Positions 26,478-34,471 of a stretch of DNA of 64,000 nucleotides are shown one piece after another. Every line of letters starts with the position of its first letter. Within the stretch, counting starts at the first letter, position 1. Position numbers and translations under genes: made by a program. Under the pieces are notes generated by a model. The model was not told the origin of the DNA. It searched no databases and saw only the letters and a list, made by a program, of their open reading frames with translations. The stretch comes from Spirochaetes bacterium RBG_16_49_21 (GTDB lineage Bacteria > Spirochaetota > UBA4802 > UBA5550), in NCBI GenBank assembly GCA_001829495.1, contig MIBJ01000017.1, positions 111,029-175,028 of the forward strand, read 5' to 3'.

Positions 26478-28532
26478 ATGAAATTTTTAAGAAAAAATCG
26501 ATCCGCCGCCTTAGCTTCATTGATAATCAACACCGTGAGAACGCTGTCAATGGATGCGGTGCAGAAGGCCAACTCAGGGCATCCCGGCACGCCGATGGCC
26601 CTGGCTCCGGTCGCCTACGTGATCTGGAACGACTTTTTAAGATTTAATCCCGGCAATCCCGGCTGGCCCAACCGCGATCGTTTTGTCCTGTCCGTAGGGC
26701 ACGCCTCAATGCTCCTCTATAGTATGCTTCATATTACCGGATACGATCTGTCGCTTGACGATATAAAGAGCTTCAGGCAGCTCCACAGCAAGTGCGCCGG
26801 CCATCCGGAATTCGGGCTCACACCCGGTGTGGAAGCCACCACCGGTCCCCTGGGCCAGGGCGACGGTACGTCGGTCGGGATGGCCATTGCGGAAAAGTGG
26901 CTCTCCCGCTATTTCAACCGGCCCGGCTTCGACATCATAGGCTACAGGATCTGCGCCATAACGAGCGACGGCAGCATGATGGAAGGAGTTTCCGGCGAAG
27001 CCGCGTCCCTGGCCGGCCACCTGGGCCTGTCCAATCTCGTCTGGATTTACGACAACAATCATATCAGCATCGAAGGGAGCACCGCTCTCACCTTCACCGA
27101 GGACGTTGCCGCGCGATTCCGCGCCTACAACTGGCGCGTGCAGCGCGTCAGGGACGCCAATGACCTAAGACTGCTGGGCACGGCATTGCAAAACGCGGCT
27201 CGCGAGAAGGAGCGTCCGTCGATCATCATCGTTGACAGCCACATAGCGTACGGAAGCCCGAACAAGCAGGACAGCGCTGCGGCCCACGGAGAGCCTTTGG
27301 GTGAAGACGAGGTGCGCGCGACGAAAATAAACTACGGCTGGGACCCGGACAAAAAATTCTTCGTGCCGGATGAGATAATGCAATACCGCGCCGAGGTGCT
27401 CAAACGCGGCGCCGCGCTCGAGCGGGAATGGCAAAAAAAATTCAGCGCGTACGCCGGACAATATCCTGAACTGGCGGAACAGTTCGTCCTGATGATGCAC
27501 GGCAGGCTGCCCGATGGATGGGACGCCGGCCTGCCGGAATTTCCGGCGGACGGAAAGGGAATCTCGACCCGGGCGGCGAACGGCACGGTGCTGAACGCGG
27601 TTGCTCGAAAAGTCCCCTGGCTTGTGGGAGGGTCGGCCGACCTTGCCCCGTCGACGAGAACGCTCATCGACGGGGCTTTAAGCTTTCAAAAGGGAAGCTA
27701 CGGCGGAAGGAACTTCCACTTCGGCATTCGCGAGCACGCCATGTCGGCGATAGCCAACGGGCTTTCCGTAAGCCGCCTGCGGCCGTATGCGTCGACCTTC
27801 CTGATATTCTCCGATTACCTGCGGCCTTCCCTCCGGTTCTCCGCCATCATGCGGCAGCCGGTCATCTATATCTTCACCCATGACAGCATCGGTCTGGGCG
27901 AAGACGGGCCCACGCACCAGCCCATTGAACACCTCGCCTCGCTGCGCGCCATCCCCCGGTTGCGGGTCGTTCGCCCGGCGGACGCAAATGAGACGAGCGT
28001 GCTGTGGAAATTCATCATGGAGCTGCGCGATCAGCCTGCCGCGCTTATTCTGACCAGGCAGAACATACCGGTTATAGACCGGAGCAACTATGCGCCGGCG
28101 ACCGGCGCGCTTCGCGGAGCGTATGTCCTCGCCGACGGCGGCGGCCTCCCCGACGTCATACTTATCGGTACCGGGTCCGAGGTGCATCTCTGCATAGCAG
28201 CTTATGAAAAATTGTATGCAGAGGGGATACGGGCCCGGGTGGTAAGCATGCCGTGCTGGTCGCTGTTTGAGGACCAGGATGCAGAGTACCGGGAAGCGGT
28301 TCTGCCCCGATCGGTCCAGGCCCGGGTGGCGGTTGAAGCAGGAGCAATCCTGGGCTGGGAGCGGTATATCAACGCCGCCAGGGGAGGCGGCATCCTGGGA
28401 CTCAAGGATTTCGGCGCATCGGCCCCCCTTGGCGACGTGCTCAAGGAATTCGGACTGACTGCGGAAAATCTCTATGCCCTGGCGAAGAAGAGCATGGAAA
28501 CGGCAAAACAGAGGTATGAGGGTCGGGGTTAA
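26478..28532 (+). CDS. tkt: Transketolase
   Basis: A 684-residue single-chain transketolase. It moves two-carbon units between pentose, erythrose and hexose phosphates using thiamine diphosphate. Motifs are KANSGHPGTPMALAP, GPLGQGDGTSVGMAIAEK, the cofactor site ITSDGSMMEGVSGEA (Ser for the usual Gly in GDG) through YDNNHISIEG, the pyrimidine-binding domain GSADLAPSTRT, FGIREHAMSAIANG and HDSIGLGEDGPTHQP. No Shine-Dalgarno is evident at the ATG. It starts 74 bases after the aldehyde dehydrogenase and is followed by gnd, zwf, pgl, rpe and tal, so it works in the non-oxidative branch of the same pathway. Confidence 0.96.
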   Translation: MKFLRKNRSAALASLIINTVRTLSMDAVQKANSGHPGTPMALAPVAYVIWNDFLRFNPGNPGWPNRDRFVLSVGHASMLLYSMLHITGYDLSLDDIKSFRQLHSKCAGHPEFGLTPGVEATTGPLGQGDGTSVGMAIAEKWLSRYFNRPGFDIIGYRICAITSDGSMMEGVSGEAASLAGHLGLSNLVWIYDNNHISIEGSTALTFTEDVAARFRAYNWRVQRVRDANDLRLLGTALQNAAREKERPSIIIVDSHIAYGSPNKQDSAAAHGEPLGEDEVRATKINYGWDPDKKFFVPDEIMQYRAEVLKRGAALEREWQKKFSAYAGQYPELAEQFVLMMHGRLPDGWDAGLPEFPADGKGISTRAANGTVLNAVARKVPWLVGGSADLAPSTRTLIDGALSFQKGSYGGRNFHFGIREHAMSAIANGLSVSRLRPYASTFLIFSDYLRPSLRFSAIMRQPVIYIFTHDSIGLGEDGPTHQPIEHLASLRAIPRLRVVRPADANETSVLWKFIMELRDQPAALILTRQNIPVIDRSNYAPATGALRGAYVLADGGGLPDVILIGTGSEVHLCIAAYEKLYAEGIRARVVSMPCWSLFEDQDAEYREAVLPRSVQARVAVEAGAILGWERYINAARGGGILGLKDFGASAPLGDVLKEFGLTAENLYALAKKSMETAKQRYEGRG

Positions 28533-28563
28533 AAAATTCATTACCGGTGTGGAGGTGGAGACA

Positions 28564-29463
28564 ATGAAAATAGGCTTTATCGGGTTGGGCAGGATGGGAG
28601 GCAGCATGGTCGAGCGGCTGCTCCAGGGAGGCCATGAGGTCATAGCCTTTGACCGGGACGCGACAGCGATGAAGGCCGCCGAAAACAGGGGAGCTGTCGG
28701 AGCCCGGTCCATAAGCTCCCTGGTCCCGGCCCTTGCGCCTCCCCGCATTGTCTGGGTCATGGTCCCCGCCGGAACGATTACAACAGCCGTGACCAACGAG
28801 GCTTCCGAAAGCATGGAGCCCGGTGATATAATAATCGACGGGGGCAACTCCAATTACCGCGACACCCTGAAGCAGGCTGAAGCCTTGAAGCAAAAAGGGA
28901 TACAGATGCTCGACGCCGGCACGAGCGGCGGCGTCTGGGGGCTCAAGGAGGGATACTGTCTCATGGTGGGAGGCGACAAAGCGGCCTATGAAACGGCGGA
29001 GCCGATTTTCAAGACCCTTGCGCCTGAAGGCGGATACGGCCGCATGGGTAAAAACGGCTCGGGCCATTTCGTCAAAATGGTGCACAACGGCATTGAATAC
29101 GCCATGCTCCAGTCCTACGGCGAGGGGTTCGAGATACTGAAGGCCAAGAAGGAATTCAACCTTGACTTACTGCAGATCTCGCGGCTCTGGAACCGCGGCA
29201 GCGTAATCCGCTCATGGATCCTCGAGCTCTGCGGGCTCGCCTTCAGTAAAGATCCCGATCTTTCAGCGGTCAAGGGATACGTCGAGGACTCCGGCGAGGG
29301 GAGATGGACCGTTGCCGAGGCCATCACCGAAAATATACCGGCGCCGGTCATCACCCTCGCCCTTCTGCAGAGATTCGCATCGCGGCAGGAGGAGTCCTTC
29401 AGCGCAAAGCTCATCGCAGCGCTCAGGAATGAATTCGGCGGGCACGCGGTACGGGAGAAATAG
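28564..29463 (+). CDS. gnd: 6-phosphogluconate dehydrogenase, short NAD-type
   Basis: The supported ATG is 28564, after GGAGGTGGAG (the track start at 28474 lies inside tkt). It gives 299 residues, the short form, versus about 470 for the common NADP enzyme. The dinucleotide motif is GFIGLGRMG, and the second strand ends AFDRD. The acidic Asp after the strand favours NAD over NADP. The active site shows DAGTSGGVWGL and GHFVKMVHNGIEY, with catalytic Lys and Asn. It oxidatively decarboxylates 6-phosphogluconate to ribulose-5-phosphate. NAD preference is inference from the strand-2 residue. Confidence 0.95.
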   Translation: MKIGFIGLGRMGGSMVERLLQGGHEVIAFDRDATAMKAAENRGAVGARSISSLVPALAPPRIVWVMVPAGTITTAVTNEASESMEPGDIIIDGGNSNYRDTLKQAEALKQKGIQMLDAGTSGGVWGLKEGYCLMVGGDKAAYETAEPIFKTLAPEGGYGRMGKNGSGHFVKMVHNGIEYAMLQSYGEGFEILKAKKEFNLDLLQISRLWNRGSVIRSWILELCGLAFSKDPDLSAVKGYVEDSGEGRWTVAEAITENIPAPVITLALLQRFASRQEESFSAKLIAALRNEFGGHAVREK

Positions 29464-29515
29464 GGAGATCCGCTTCCCATCGGACAAAATGCATAACACA
29501 CGTGAGGAGTATAGC

Positions 29516-31069
29516 ATGGATTCAACAGCTCCGGAAGCAGTCATCGACAGCAGATACGTGCGAGCCTGTGATCTTCACTTGGAAGAGCCGGAGTTACAGC
29601 CCTTCTGTCTTGTCATTTTCGGCGGCGTGGGGGACTTGAGCCAGAGAAAGCTCCTGCCTACGCTGAGCCATTTATTCGGGAACAGGGAGCTGGTTCAGAA
29701 TTTTTCCATCCTGGGCGTCGGCAGACAGGAGCTGGATGATGCATCCTACCGCAACTTCATCCGCAAGGCCCTGGATAAGTACTCGGAAGAGCCCGTAGAT
29801 AATGAGGCTTGGAACGGCTTCGCCGGACATGTTTATTATCACTCCATGGACGTACAGAAAGACCACGGATATGCAGCCCTGCGCAAAAAAATCAGCGGTA
29901 TAACAATACCCGACGACGAAGGGAATAAAAACGTGATCTATTACATGGCAGTGCCTCCTCTGCTGACCCCGATAATAGTGAAAATGATGAAAACACACGG
30001 CCTGTCAGGAAATGCGTTCGCGGCCAAAATTCTTGTGGAAAAGCCGTTCGGCCGCGACCGGAGCTCAGCGGTCGAGCTGAACAGAATACTCTCCGACTCA
30101 TTCAGCGACAGCCGGATATACAGAATCGACCACTACCTGGGAAAGGAAACGCTCCAGAACCTGATCTTCTTCCGCTTTTCAAATAACATCTTCGAGCCCC
30201 TCTGGAACCGGCGCTACATCGACAACGTTCAGATTACGGTGGCGGAATCCATCGGCATAGAGCACCGCGGCGCCTTTTACGAGCAGGCAGGGGTCGTCCG
30301 CGATATCGTGCAAAACCACATTATGCAGATCATCGCCCTGGTGGCCATGGAGCCGCCGGTGGGATTCAAAGCGGATTACGTGCGCGACGAGCGGGTCAAG
30401 GTGTTTCGCTCCTTCCGGCCCATGGATGATTCCTTCATCGATGAATATACGCTCCAGGGGCAGTACGGCGCCGGCATAGTTGCCGGCGAAGAGGCCATCG
30501 CCTACCGTGAAGAAAAAAATGTCGCCGGGGACTCGGTCACCCCGACGTTTATCGCCGCTAAAATATACATTGACAACTGGCGGTGGGCCGAGGTCCCCTT
30601 TTACATCAGAACGGGCAAAAGGCTGGCGCAGAGGATAACGAATATCGTGGTGCAATTCAAGCAGCCTCCGCTGCGGCTCTTCGGCGGCTCCGGCGATCAG
30701 CTCTATCCCAATATACTCACCCTGACCATTCAGCCTGAAGAGGAGATATCGCTGAAAATGGGAATAAAATATCCGCACGAGAACAACAAGATATACCAGG
30801 CTGATATGAAATTCAACTACAATCAGAACTTCGGGACAAAACCACATCCTGCATATGAACGCCTCATCCTCGACTGTTTAAAAGGGGACCAGACCTTGTT
30901 TGCGCGGGAAGACGGGATTGATGCGACATGGGAGATGGTTGATCCTATGATCAAGCGGTGGGAAAACAATCCGAACAGGAATTTCCCGAACTATACGGCC
31001 GGCACCTGGGGGCCGGCAGAGTCGGACCGACTCCTGGAAAAGGAGGGGCGACGGTGGCACACCTCGTAG
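29516..31069 (+). CDS. zwf: Glucose-6-phosphate 1-dehydrogenase
   Basis: The start at ATG 29516 has GAGGAG nearby. The track's 29312 start overlaps gnd heavily. It has 517 residues, slightly longer than the ~490 norm because of an N-terminal extension of about 30 residues. The cofactor motif is FGGVGDLSQRKLLPTL (GVG instead of the usual ASG). The substrate/catalytic motif is RIDHYLGKETLQN, followed by EHRGAFYEQAGVVRDIVQNH. It makes 6-phosphogluconolactone and NAD(P)H in the first step of the oxidative pathway. pgl follows within 30 bases. Confidence 0.96.
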   Translation: MDSTAPEAVIDSRYVRACDLHLEEPELQPFCLVIFGGVGDLSQRKLLPTLSHLFGNRELVQNFSILGVGRQELDDASYRNFIRKALDKYSEEPVDNEAWNGFAGHVYYHSMDVQKDHGYAALRKKISGITIPDDEGNKNVIYYMAVPPLLTPIIVKMMKTHGLSGNAFAAKILVEKPFGRDRSSAVELNRILSDSFSDSRIYRIDHYLGKETLQNLIFFRFSNNIFEPLWNRRYIDNVQITVAESIGIEHRGAFYEQAGVVRDIVQNHIMQIIALVAMEPPVGFKADYVRDERVKVFRSFRPMDDSFIDEYTLQGQYGAGIVAGEEAIAYREEKNVAGDSVTPTFIAAKIYIDNWRWAEVPFYIRTGKRLAQRITNIVVQFKQPPLRLFGGSGDQLYPNILTLTIQPEEEISLKMGIKYPHENNKIYQADMKFNYNQNFGTKPHPAYERLILDCLKGDQTLFAREDGIDATWEMVDPMIKRWENNPNRNFPNYTAGTWGPAESDRLLEKEGRRWHTS

Positions 31070-31098
31070 GGGGCCTGACCTCGGTTGAAGGAACTATA

Positions 31099-31848
31099 AT
31101 GGCGAAAAAGTTGCTGATCTCCACTATTGACAAGCTTGCCGATTTTGCCGTAGCGTTCTGGATCGAGCGGTGCACCATGGCGCTGCAGCGAAAAAAATAT
31201 TTTTCCGTTGCCCTTTCCGGCGGTTCAACCCCGGTACCTTTCTACCGAAAACTATCGGGCATCGCCGACCCTGCCCTGTGGCGGAATACCCACATCTTCC
31301 CGGTCGATGAGCGTTTCGTACCCTCCGGCCATCCCGATAATAATTTCCGCATGATCCAGGAAACCCTGACGGGCAAAGTCCCGATACCGGCGAGCAACCT
31401 GCACCCCGTCATTATTACGGGAACCCCCGAGGATTCAGCCCTGCTCTATGAAACAGAGATAAAGAGGTTTTTCAATCTTCCGGACGGGACTATGCCCCGC
31501 TTCAACCTGGTTCTTCTCGGTATAGGCGCCGAGGGCCATACCGCATCGATCTTTCCGGGAAGCCGGATCATCCGGGAGAAGAGCCGTCCCGTGGCTGTGG
31601 AATCTCTTGATGAAAAAAGGCACCCCCGGGTCACTCTGACGCTTCCGGCATTGAACAACGCGGAGCAAATACTCTTCCTGGCGACCGGGCAGGCTAAGGC
31701 GGGGGCGTTGAAAAAAATATTGGAGGAAAACGACGCGCACCTGCCGGCGTCATTGGTTGATTCCGGCACCGGCTCGGCTATATACCTTCTCGATCCCGGC
31801 GCCGCGTCCGGGCTTTCGCAAGAGACGGCGGCCAAGTATGGATTCTGA
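31099..31848 (+). CDS. pgl: 6-phosphogluconolactonase
   Basis: ATG 31099 has GAAGGA upstream. The track start (30958) overlaps zwf. The 249-residue protein shows SVALSGGSTPVPFYRKL, FPVDERFVPSGHPDNNFRM, and LLGIGAEGHTASIFPG, the defining motifs of the SOL/DevB-type lactonases. It hydrolyses 6-phosphogluconolactone to 6-phosphogluconate. It lies between zwf and rpe in the same operon. Confidence 0.96.
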   Translation: MAKKLLISTIDKLADFAVAFWIERCTMALQRKKYFSVALSGGSTPVPFYRKLSGIADPALWRNTHIFPVDERFVPSGHPDNNFRMIQETLTGKVPIPASNLHPVIITGTPEDSALLYETEIKRFFNLPDGTMPRFNLVLLGIGAEGHTASIFPGSRIIREKSRPVAVESLDEKRHPRVTLTLPALNNAEQILFLATGQAKAGALKKILEENDAHLPASLVDSGTGSAIYLLDPGAASGLSQETAAKYGF

Positions 31849-31892
31849 AACCGGGGATCATTCTCATATCACGAGCGGCCCGGGAGGCTGAA

Positions 31893-32525
31893 TTGAAAAA
31901 AATCGTTATCCCTGCGATCATAGCGCACAACGCGCAGGAGCTCGACCGGATGGTGGACTCGGTAAAAGGGCTCGTTCCCCTGATCCAGCTCGACATCATG
32001 GACGGGGTTTTTGTGCAGAACAGATCGCTCGATTTCGATTTCGACCTCCATGAGGACCGGGCGCTCTTTGAGGCCCATTGCATGGTAGCCGAACCGGAAC
32101 AATGGGTTAAGCGGATATGGCGGCAGGTGGGCACGATAATCGTTCATTTTGAAGCGTGCCGCGAACCGGGAAAAATTATCAGTCTAATAAAGAAAAAGGA
32201 ACGGAGGGTCGGCATGGCCATAAATCCGGAAACCCCGGTTGAGGCGATCAGCTCCCTGCTCAAAGACCTCGACCAGGTGCTGGTCATGACCGTGGACCCC
32301 GGCTTCTATGGGAGTCCGTTCATTCCGGAGGCGGGCAGGAAAGTGGAGAAGCTGCGGAGCCTTATGCCGCAGATGGATATTGAAGTGGACGGCGGCATAA
32401 CCCCCCGGACCATAGAGCTCGTGAACGATTCCGGAGCAAACAAATTTGTATCAGGCTCCTTCATCATGAGATCAGATGATATAAAGAGGGCCCTGTTGTC
32501 CTTGCAGGAAAAAATCGGGTTGTAA
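31893..32525 (+). CDS. rpe: Ribulose-phosphate 3-epimerase-like protein, divergent
   Basis: A 210-residue TIM-barrel protein starting at TTG, with GGGAGG in place. Epimerase features present are LDIMDGVF, HCMVAEPE, VHFEAC, MTVDPGFYGSPF and VDGGITPRT. Two usual active-site elements differ. The His of the HxDxMDG metal motif is Gln (IQLDIMDG), and the N-terminal SILSADF segment is replaced by IPAIIAHNAQEL. It should still fold as an epimerase and is placed in a pentose-phosphate operon. Metal use or substrate may nevertheless be altered, for example toward another ketose phosphate. Confidence 0.85.
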   Translation: MKKIVIPAIIAHNAQELDRMVDSVKGLVPLIQLDIMDGVFVQNRSLDFDFDLHEDRALFEAHCMVAEPEQWVKRIWRQVGTIIVHFEACREPGKIISLIKKKERRVGMAINPETPVEAISSLLKDLDQVLVMTVDPGFYGSPFIPEAGRKVEKLRSLMPQMDIEVDGGITPRTIELVNDSGANKFVSGSFIMRSDDIKRALLSLQEKIGL

Positions 32526-32556
32526 GCCCGTCAATACTATTACGGGAGGAAGTTTC

Positions 32557-33375
32557 ATGAAAATATTCATAGACAGCGCAGATATCGATGAAATTAAACA
32601 GACGTATGAATGGGGGGTCGTTGACGGGATAACAACGAACCCGAGCCTTCTCAAACAGGCGGTGGAGCGAAGAGCGGCCGCCGGTGAAAAGACCGACATA
32701 AGAAAATATATTGAAAAAATTCTAATGACCGCCAAGGGAACGCCCGTGAGCCTGGAGGTAACGGAGCGGGAGTCCAAAAAAATGATAGAACAGGGAAGGC
32801 GGCTCTTCGATATGTTTAATCCCGTGGCGAAGAACGTGTATATAAAAATACCGGTCAATCCCTCGTTCAGTGAAGAGGATGATATCCATTTCCACGGCAT
32901 TGAAGCCATCAGGACGCTCGCGAAAATGGGCATACCGATCAACTGCACCCTGATCTTCACGCCGGAGCAGGCTCTCCTTGCAGCCAAGGCGGGGGCAAAA
33001 ATCCTCTCCCCCTTTGCCGGCAGGATCGACGATCATCTGCGCAAAAAAATGAACATCGATTTCAAGAAAACCGACTATTTTCCGGCGGATGGAATAATCG
33101 AAAAGGGAGCGCCGGTCGACGACAACGGCATCGTATCGGGCATAGATCTTGTGCGGAAATGCGTGCAGATCGTCGCCACGTACGGGCTCGGCTCAGAGGT
33201 TCTGGCGGCGTCGCTGCGGAACCCCCGCCAGGTCCGGGACGCCGCGCTTGCCGGGGCCCATATCGGGACCCTTCCCTTTGAGGTGATCAAGGACATGCTG
33301 AAGCATGGTAAGACCTATGAGGGTATGAAAAATTTCACCCGGGACATTGTTCAGGAATACGCTGATTTAAAATAA
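32557..33375 (+). CDS. tal: Transaldolase (short TalC/FSA-like class)
   Basis: The 272-residue protein begins MKIFIDSADIDEIKQ and shows GITTNPSLL, the Schiff-base Lys in NVYIKIPV, and INCTLIFTPEQALLAAKAGA. This is the decameric short transaldolase group, usually about 215-220 residues. The extra ~50 residues are an insertion around AGRIDDHLRKKMNIDFKKTDYF and the following segment. It transfers dihydroxyacetone units between sedoheptulose-7-phosphate and glyceraldehyde-3-phosphate. GGGAGG precedes the ATG. It is the last recognisable pentose-phosphate gene of the run. Confidence 0.92.
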   Translation: MKIFIDSADIDEIKQTYEWGVVDGITTNPSLLKQAVERRAAAGEKTDIRKYIEKILMTAKGTPVSLEVTERESKKMIEQGRRLFDMFNPVAKNVYIKIPVNPSFSEEDDIHFHGIEAIRTLAKMGIPINCTLIFTPEQALLAAKAGAKILSPFAGRIDDHLRKKMNIDFKKTDYFPADGIIEKGAPVDDNGIVSGIDLVRKCVQIVATYGLGSEVLAASLRNPRQVRDAALAGAHIGTLPFEVIKDMLKHGKTYEGMKNFTRDIVQEYADLK

Positions 33376-33420
33376 AATTGCCGCTGAGCCACTGAAGATG
33401 TATCTTGGAACAATAAGACC

Positions 33421-33440
33421 GTGGGGGGTGAGGTCAGGGG
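33421..33440. repeat. Partial copy of the TGACCTCA-ended repeat
   Basis: GGGGGGTGAGGTCAGGGG on the plus strand is the reverse complement of the ends seen at 36014 and 54592. It sits in the 102-base gap between tal and the flavoprotein gene. No second arm is present, so it is a fragment. Confidence 0.5.
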
Positions 33441-33477
33441 TGCTCTTAACTCTTAAATAGCTCGAGGAGATAATCAG

Positions 33478-34461
33478 ATGACGGGCGAATCTGTTTTAAA
33501 AAACGATACGGCTCCGGAAATTTACGATGTGATCATTATCGGCGGAGGGCCCGCAGGTTTGAGCGCGGCCATCTACTCCTCCCGGGCGGGCTTAAGCACG
33601 CTCGTCATCGACAAGAGCCCGAACGCCGGAGCACTGGGCTCCGCGCACAAGATCGAAAATTATCCGGGAATGGCCACACCGGTCAGCGGAAGCGAGCTTC
33701 TGTCCCTGTTCCGCAAACAGGCCGAATCCTTTGGGACTTCGATTATAAAAGAACAGGTGATCGGAGTGAACTTCGAATCCGATCCGAAAGAGATATTTAC
33801 CAATCAGGACACCTTCCGCGCAAAAGCCGTTATCATCGCGACCGGGTCAATGGGAAGGAATCCCTCACTGCCGGGTGAGGAAAAATTCCGGGGGCGCGGC
33901 GTGAGCTATTGCGCCACCTGCGACGCGCCGTTCTACAAACACCGCGAGGTCGCGGCAGCCGGAGAGCTTCCCGAAATCATCGAAGAGATAAATCAGATAG
34001 CGAAATTTGCAAAAAGGGTCTTTATTATCTCACGGAGCAAAAACCTGACCCGGGAACAGGAGGAGATTGTTACGCGGCACCCCCACGTCGAGCTGAAGCT
34101 GGGATGCAGCGTGAAGGAGATACGCGGTTCTGAAAACGTCACCGCCCTCCTCACGGCGGACCCTTCCGGGGCGCCGGAGGAGATACCGGTGGACGGTATA
34201 TTCATCTATCTCCGCGGAAATCAACCGGTCGTGGATTTTCTTTACGGCGCGGTTGATATGACGGACGGATGCATTATGCTGAATGACCATGGCATGTCCA
34301 CATCGGTAAAGGGGGTCTTCGCCGTCGGCGATGTCACGTGTAAAAAAATCAGGCAGGTTGTGGTCGCCGCTTCCGAGGGGTGTATCGCCGCCCTTTCGGC
34401 CGAACAGTATATCAACCAAAGGGAACGGGTTCGCTCCCAATGGTCGACGGGAAAGGCTTAA
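33478..34461 (+). CDS. Thioredoxin reductase-like flavoprotein lacking the NADPH motifs
   Basis: 327 residues with the thioredoxin reductase fold: FAD motif IIGGGPAGLSAAIYSSRAG, and redox-active Cys145-Ala-Thr-Cys148 in SYCATCDAPF. FAD domain closure is FAVGDVTCKKIRQVVVAASEG. The NADPH domain is present in length but not in motif. The usual GGGxSAxEEA is AAGELPEIIEE (about 160-170), and the HRRxxxR that grips the 2'-phosphate is ISRSKNL. It therefore probably does not use NADPH; ferredoxin or another flavoprotein may reduce it. An FAD/NAD oxidoreductase gene follows 10 bases later. Confidence 0.88.
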   Translation: MTGESVLKNDTAPEIYDVIIIGGGPAGLSAAIYSSRAGLSTLVIDKSPNAGALGSAHKIENYPGMATPVSGSELLSLFRKQAESFGTSIIKEQVIGVNFESDPKEIFTNQDTFRAKAVIIATGSMGRNPSLPGEEKFRGRGVSYCATCDAPFYKHREVAAAGELPEIIEEINQIAKFAKRVFIISRSKNLTREQEEIVTRHPHVELKLGCSVKEIRGSENVTALLTADPSGAPEEIPVDGIFIYLRGNQPVVDFLYGAVDMTDGCIMLNDHGMSTSVKGVFAVGDVTCKKIRQVVVAASEGCIAALSAEQYINQRERVRSQWSTGKA

Positions 34462-34471
34462 GGAGGAAAAT

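Noticed and set aside
27678-28853. 391-codon minus-strand ORF opposite tkt and gnd
   Set aside because: It spans two real genes antisense and has no ribosome site or recognisable motif.
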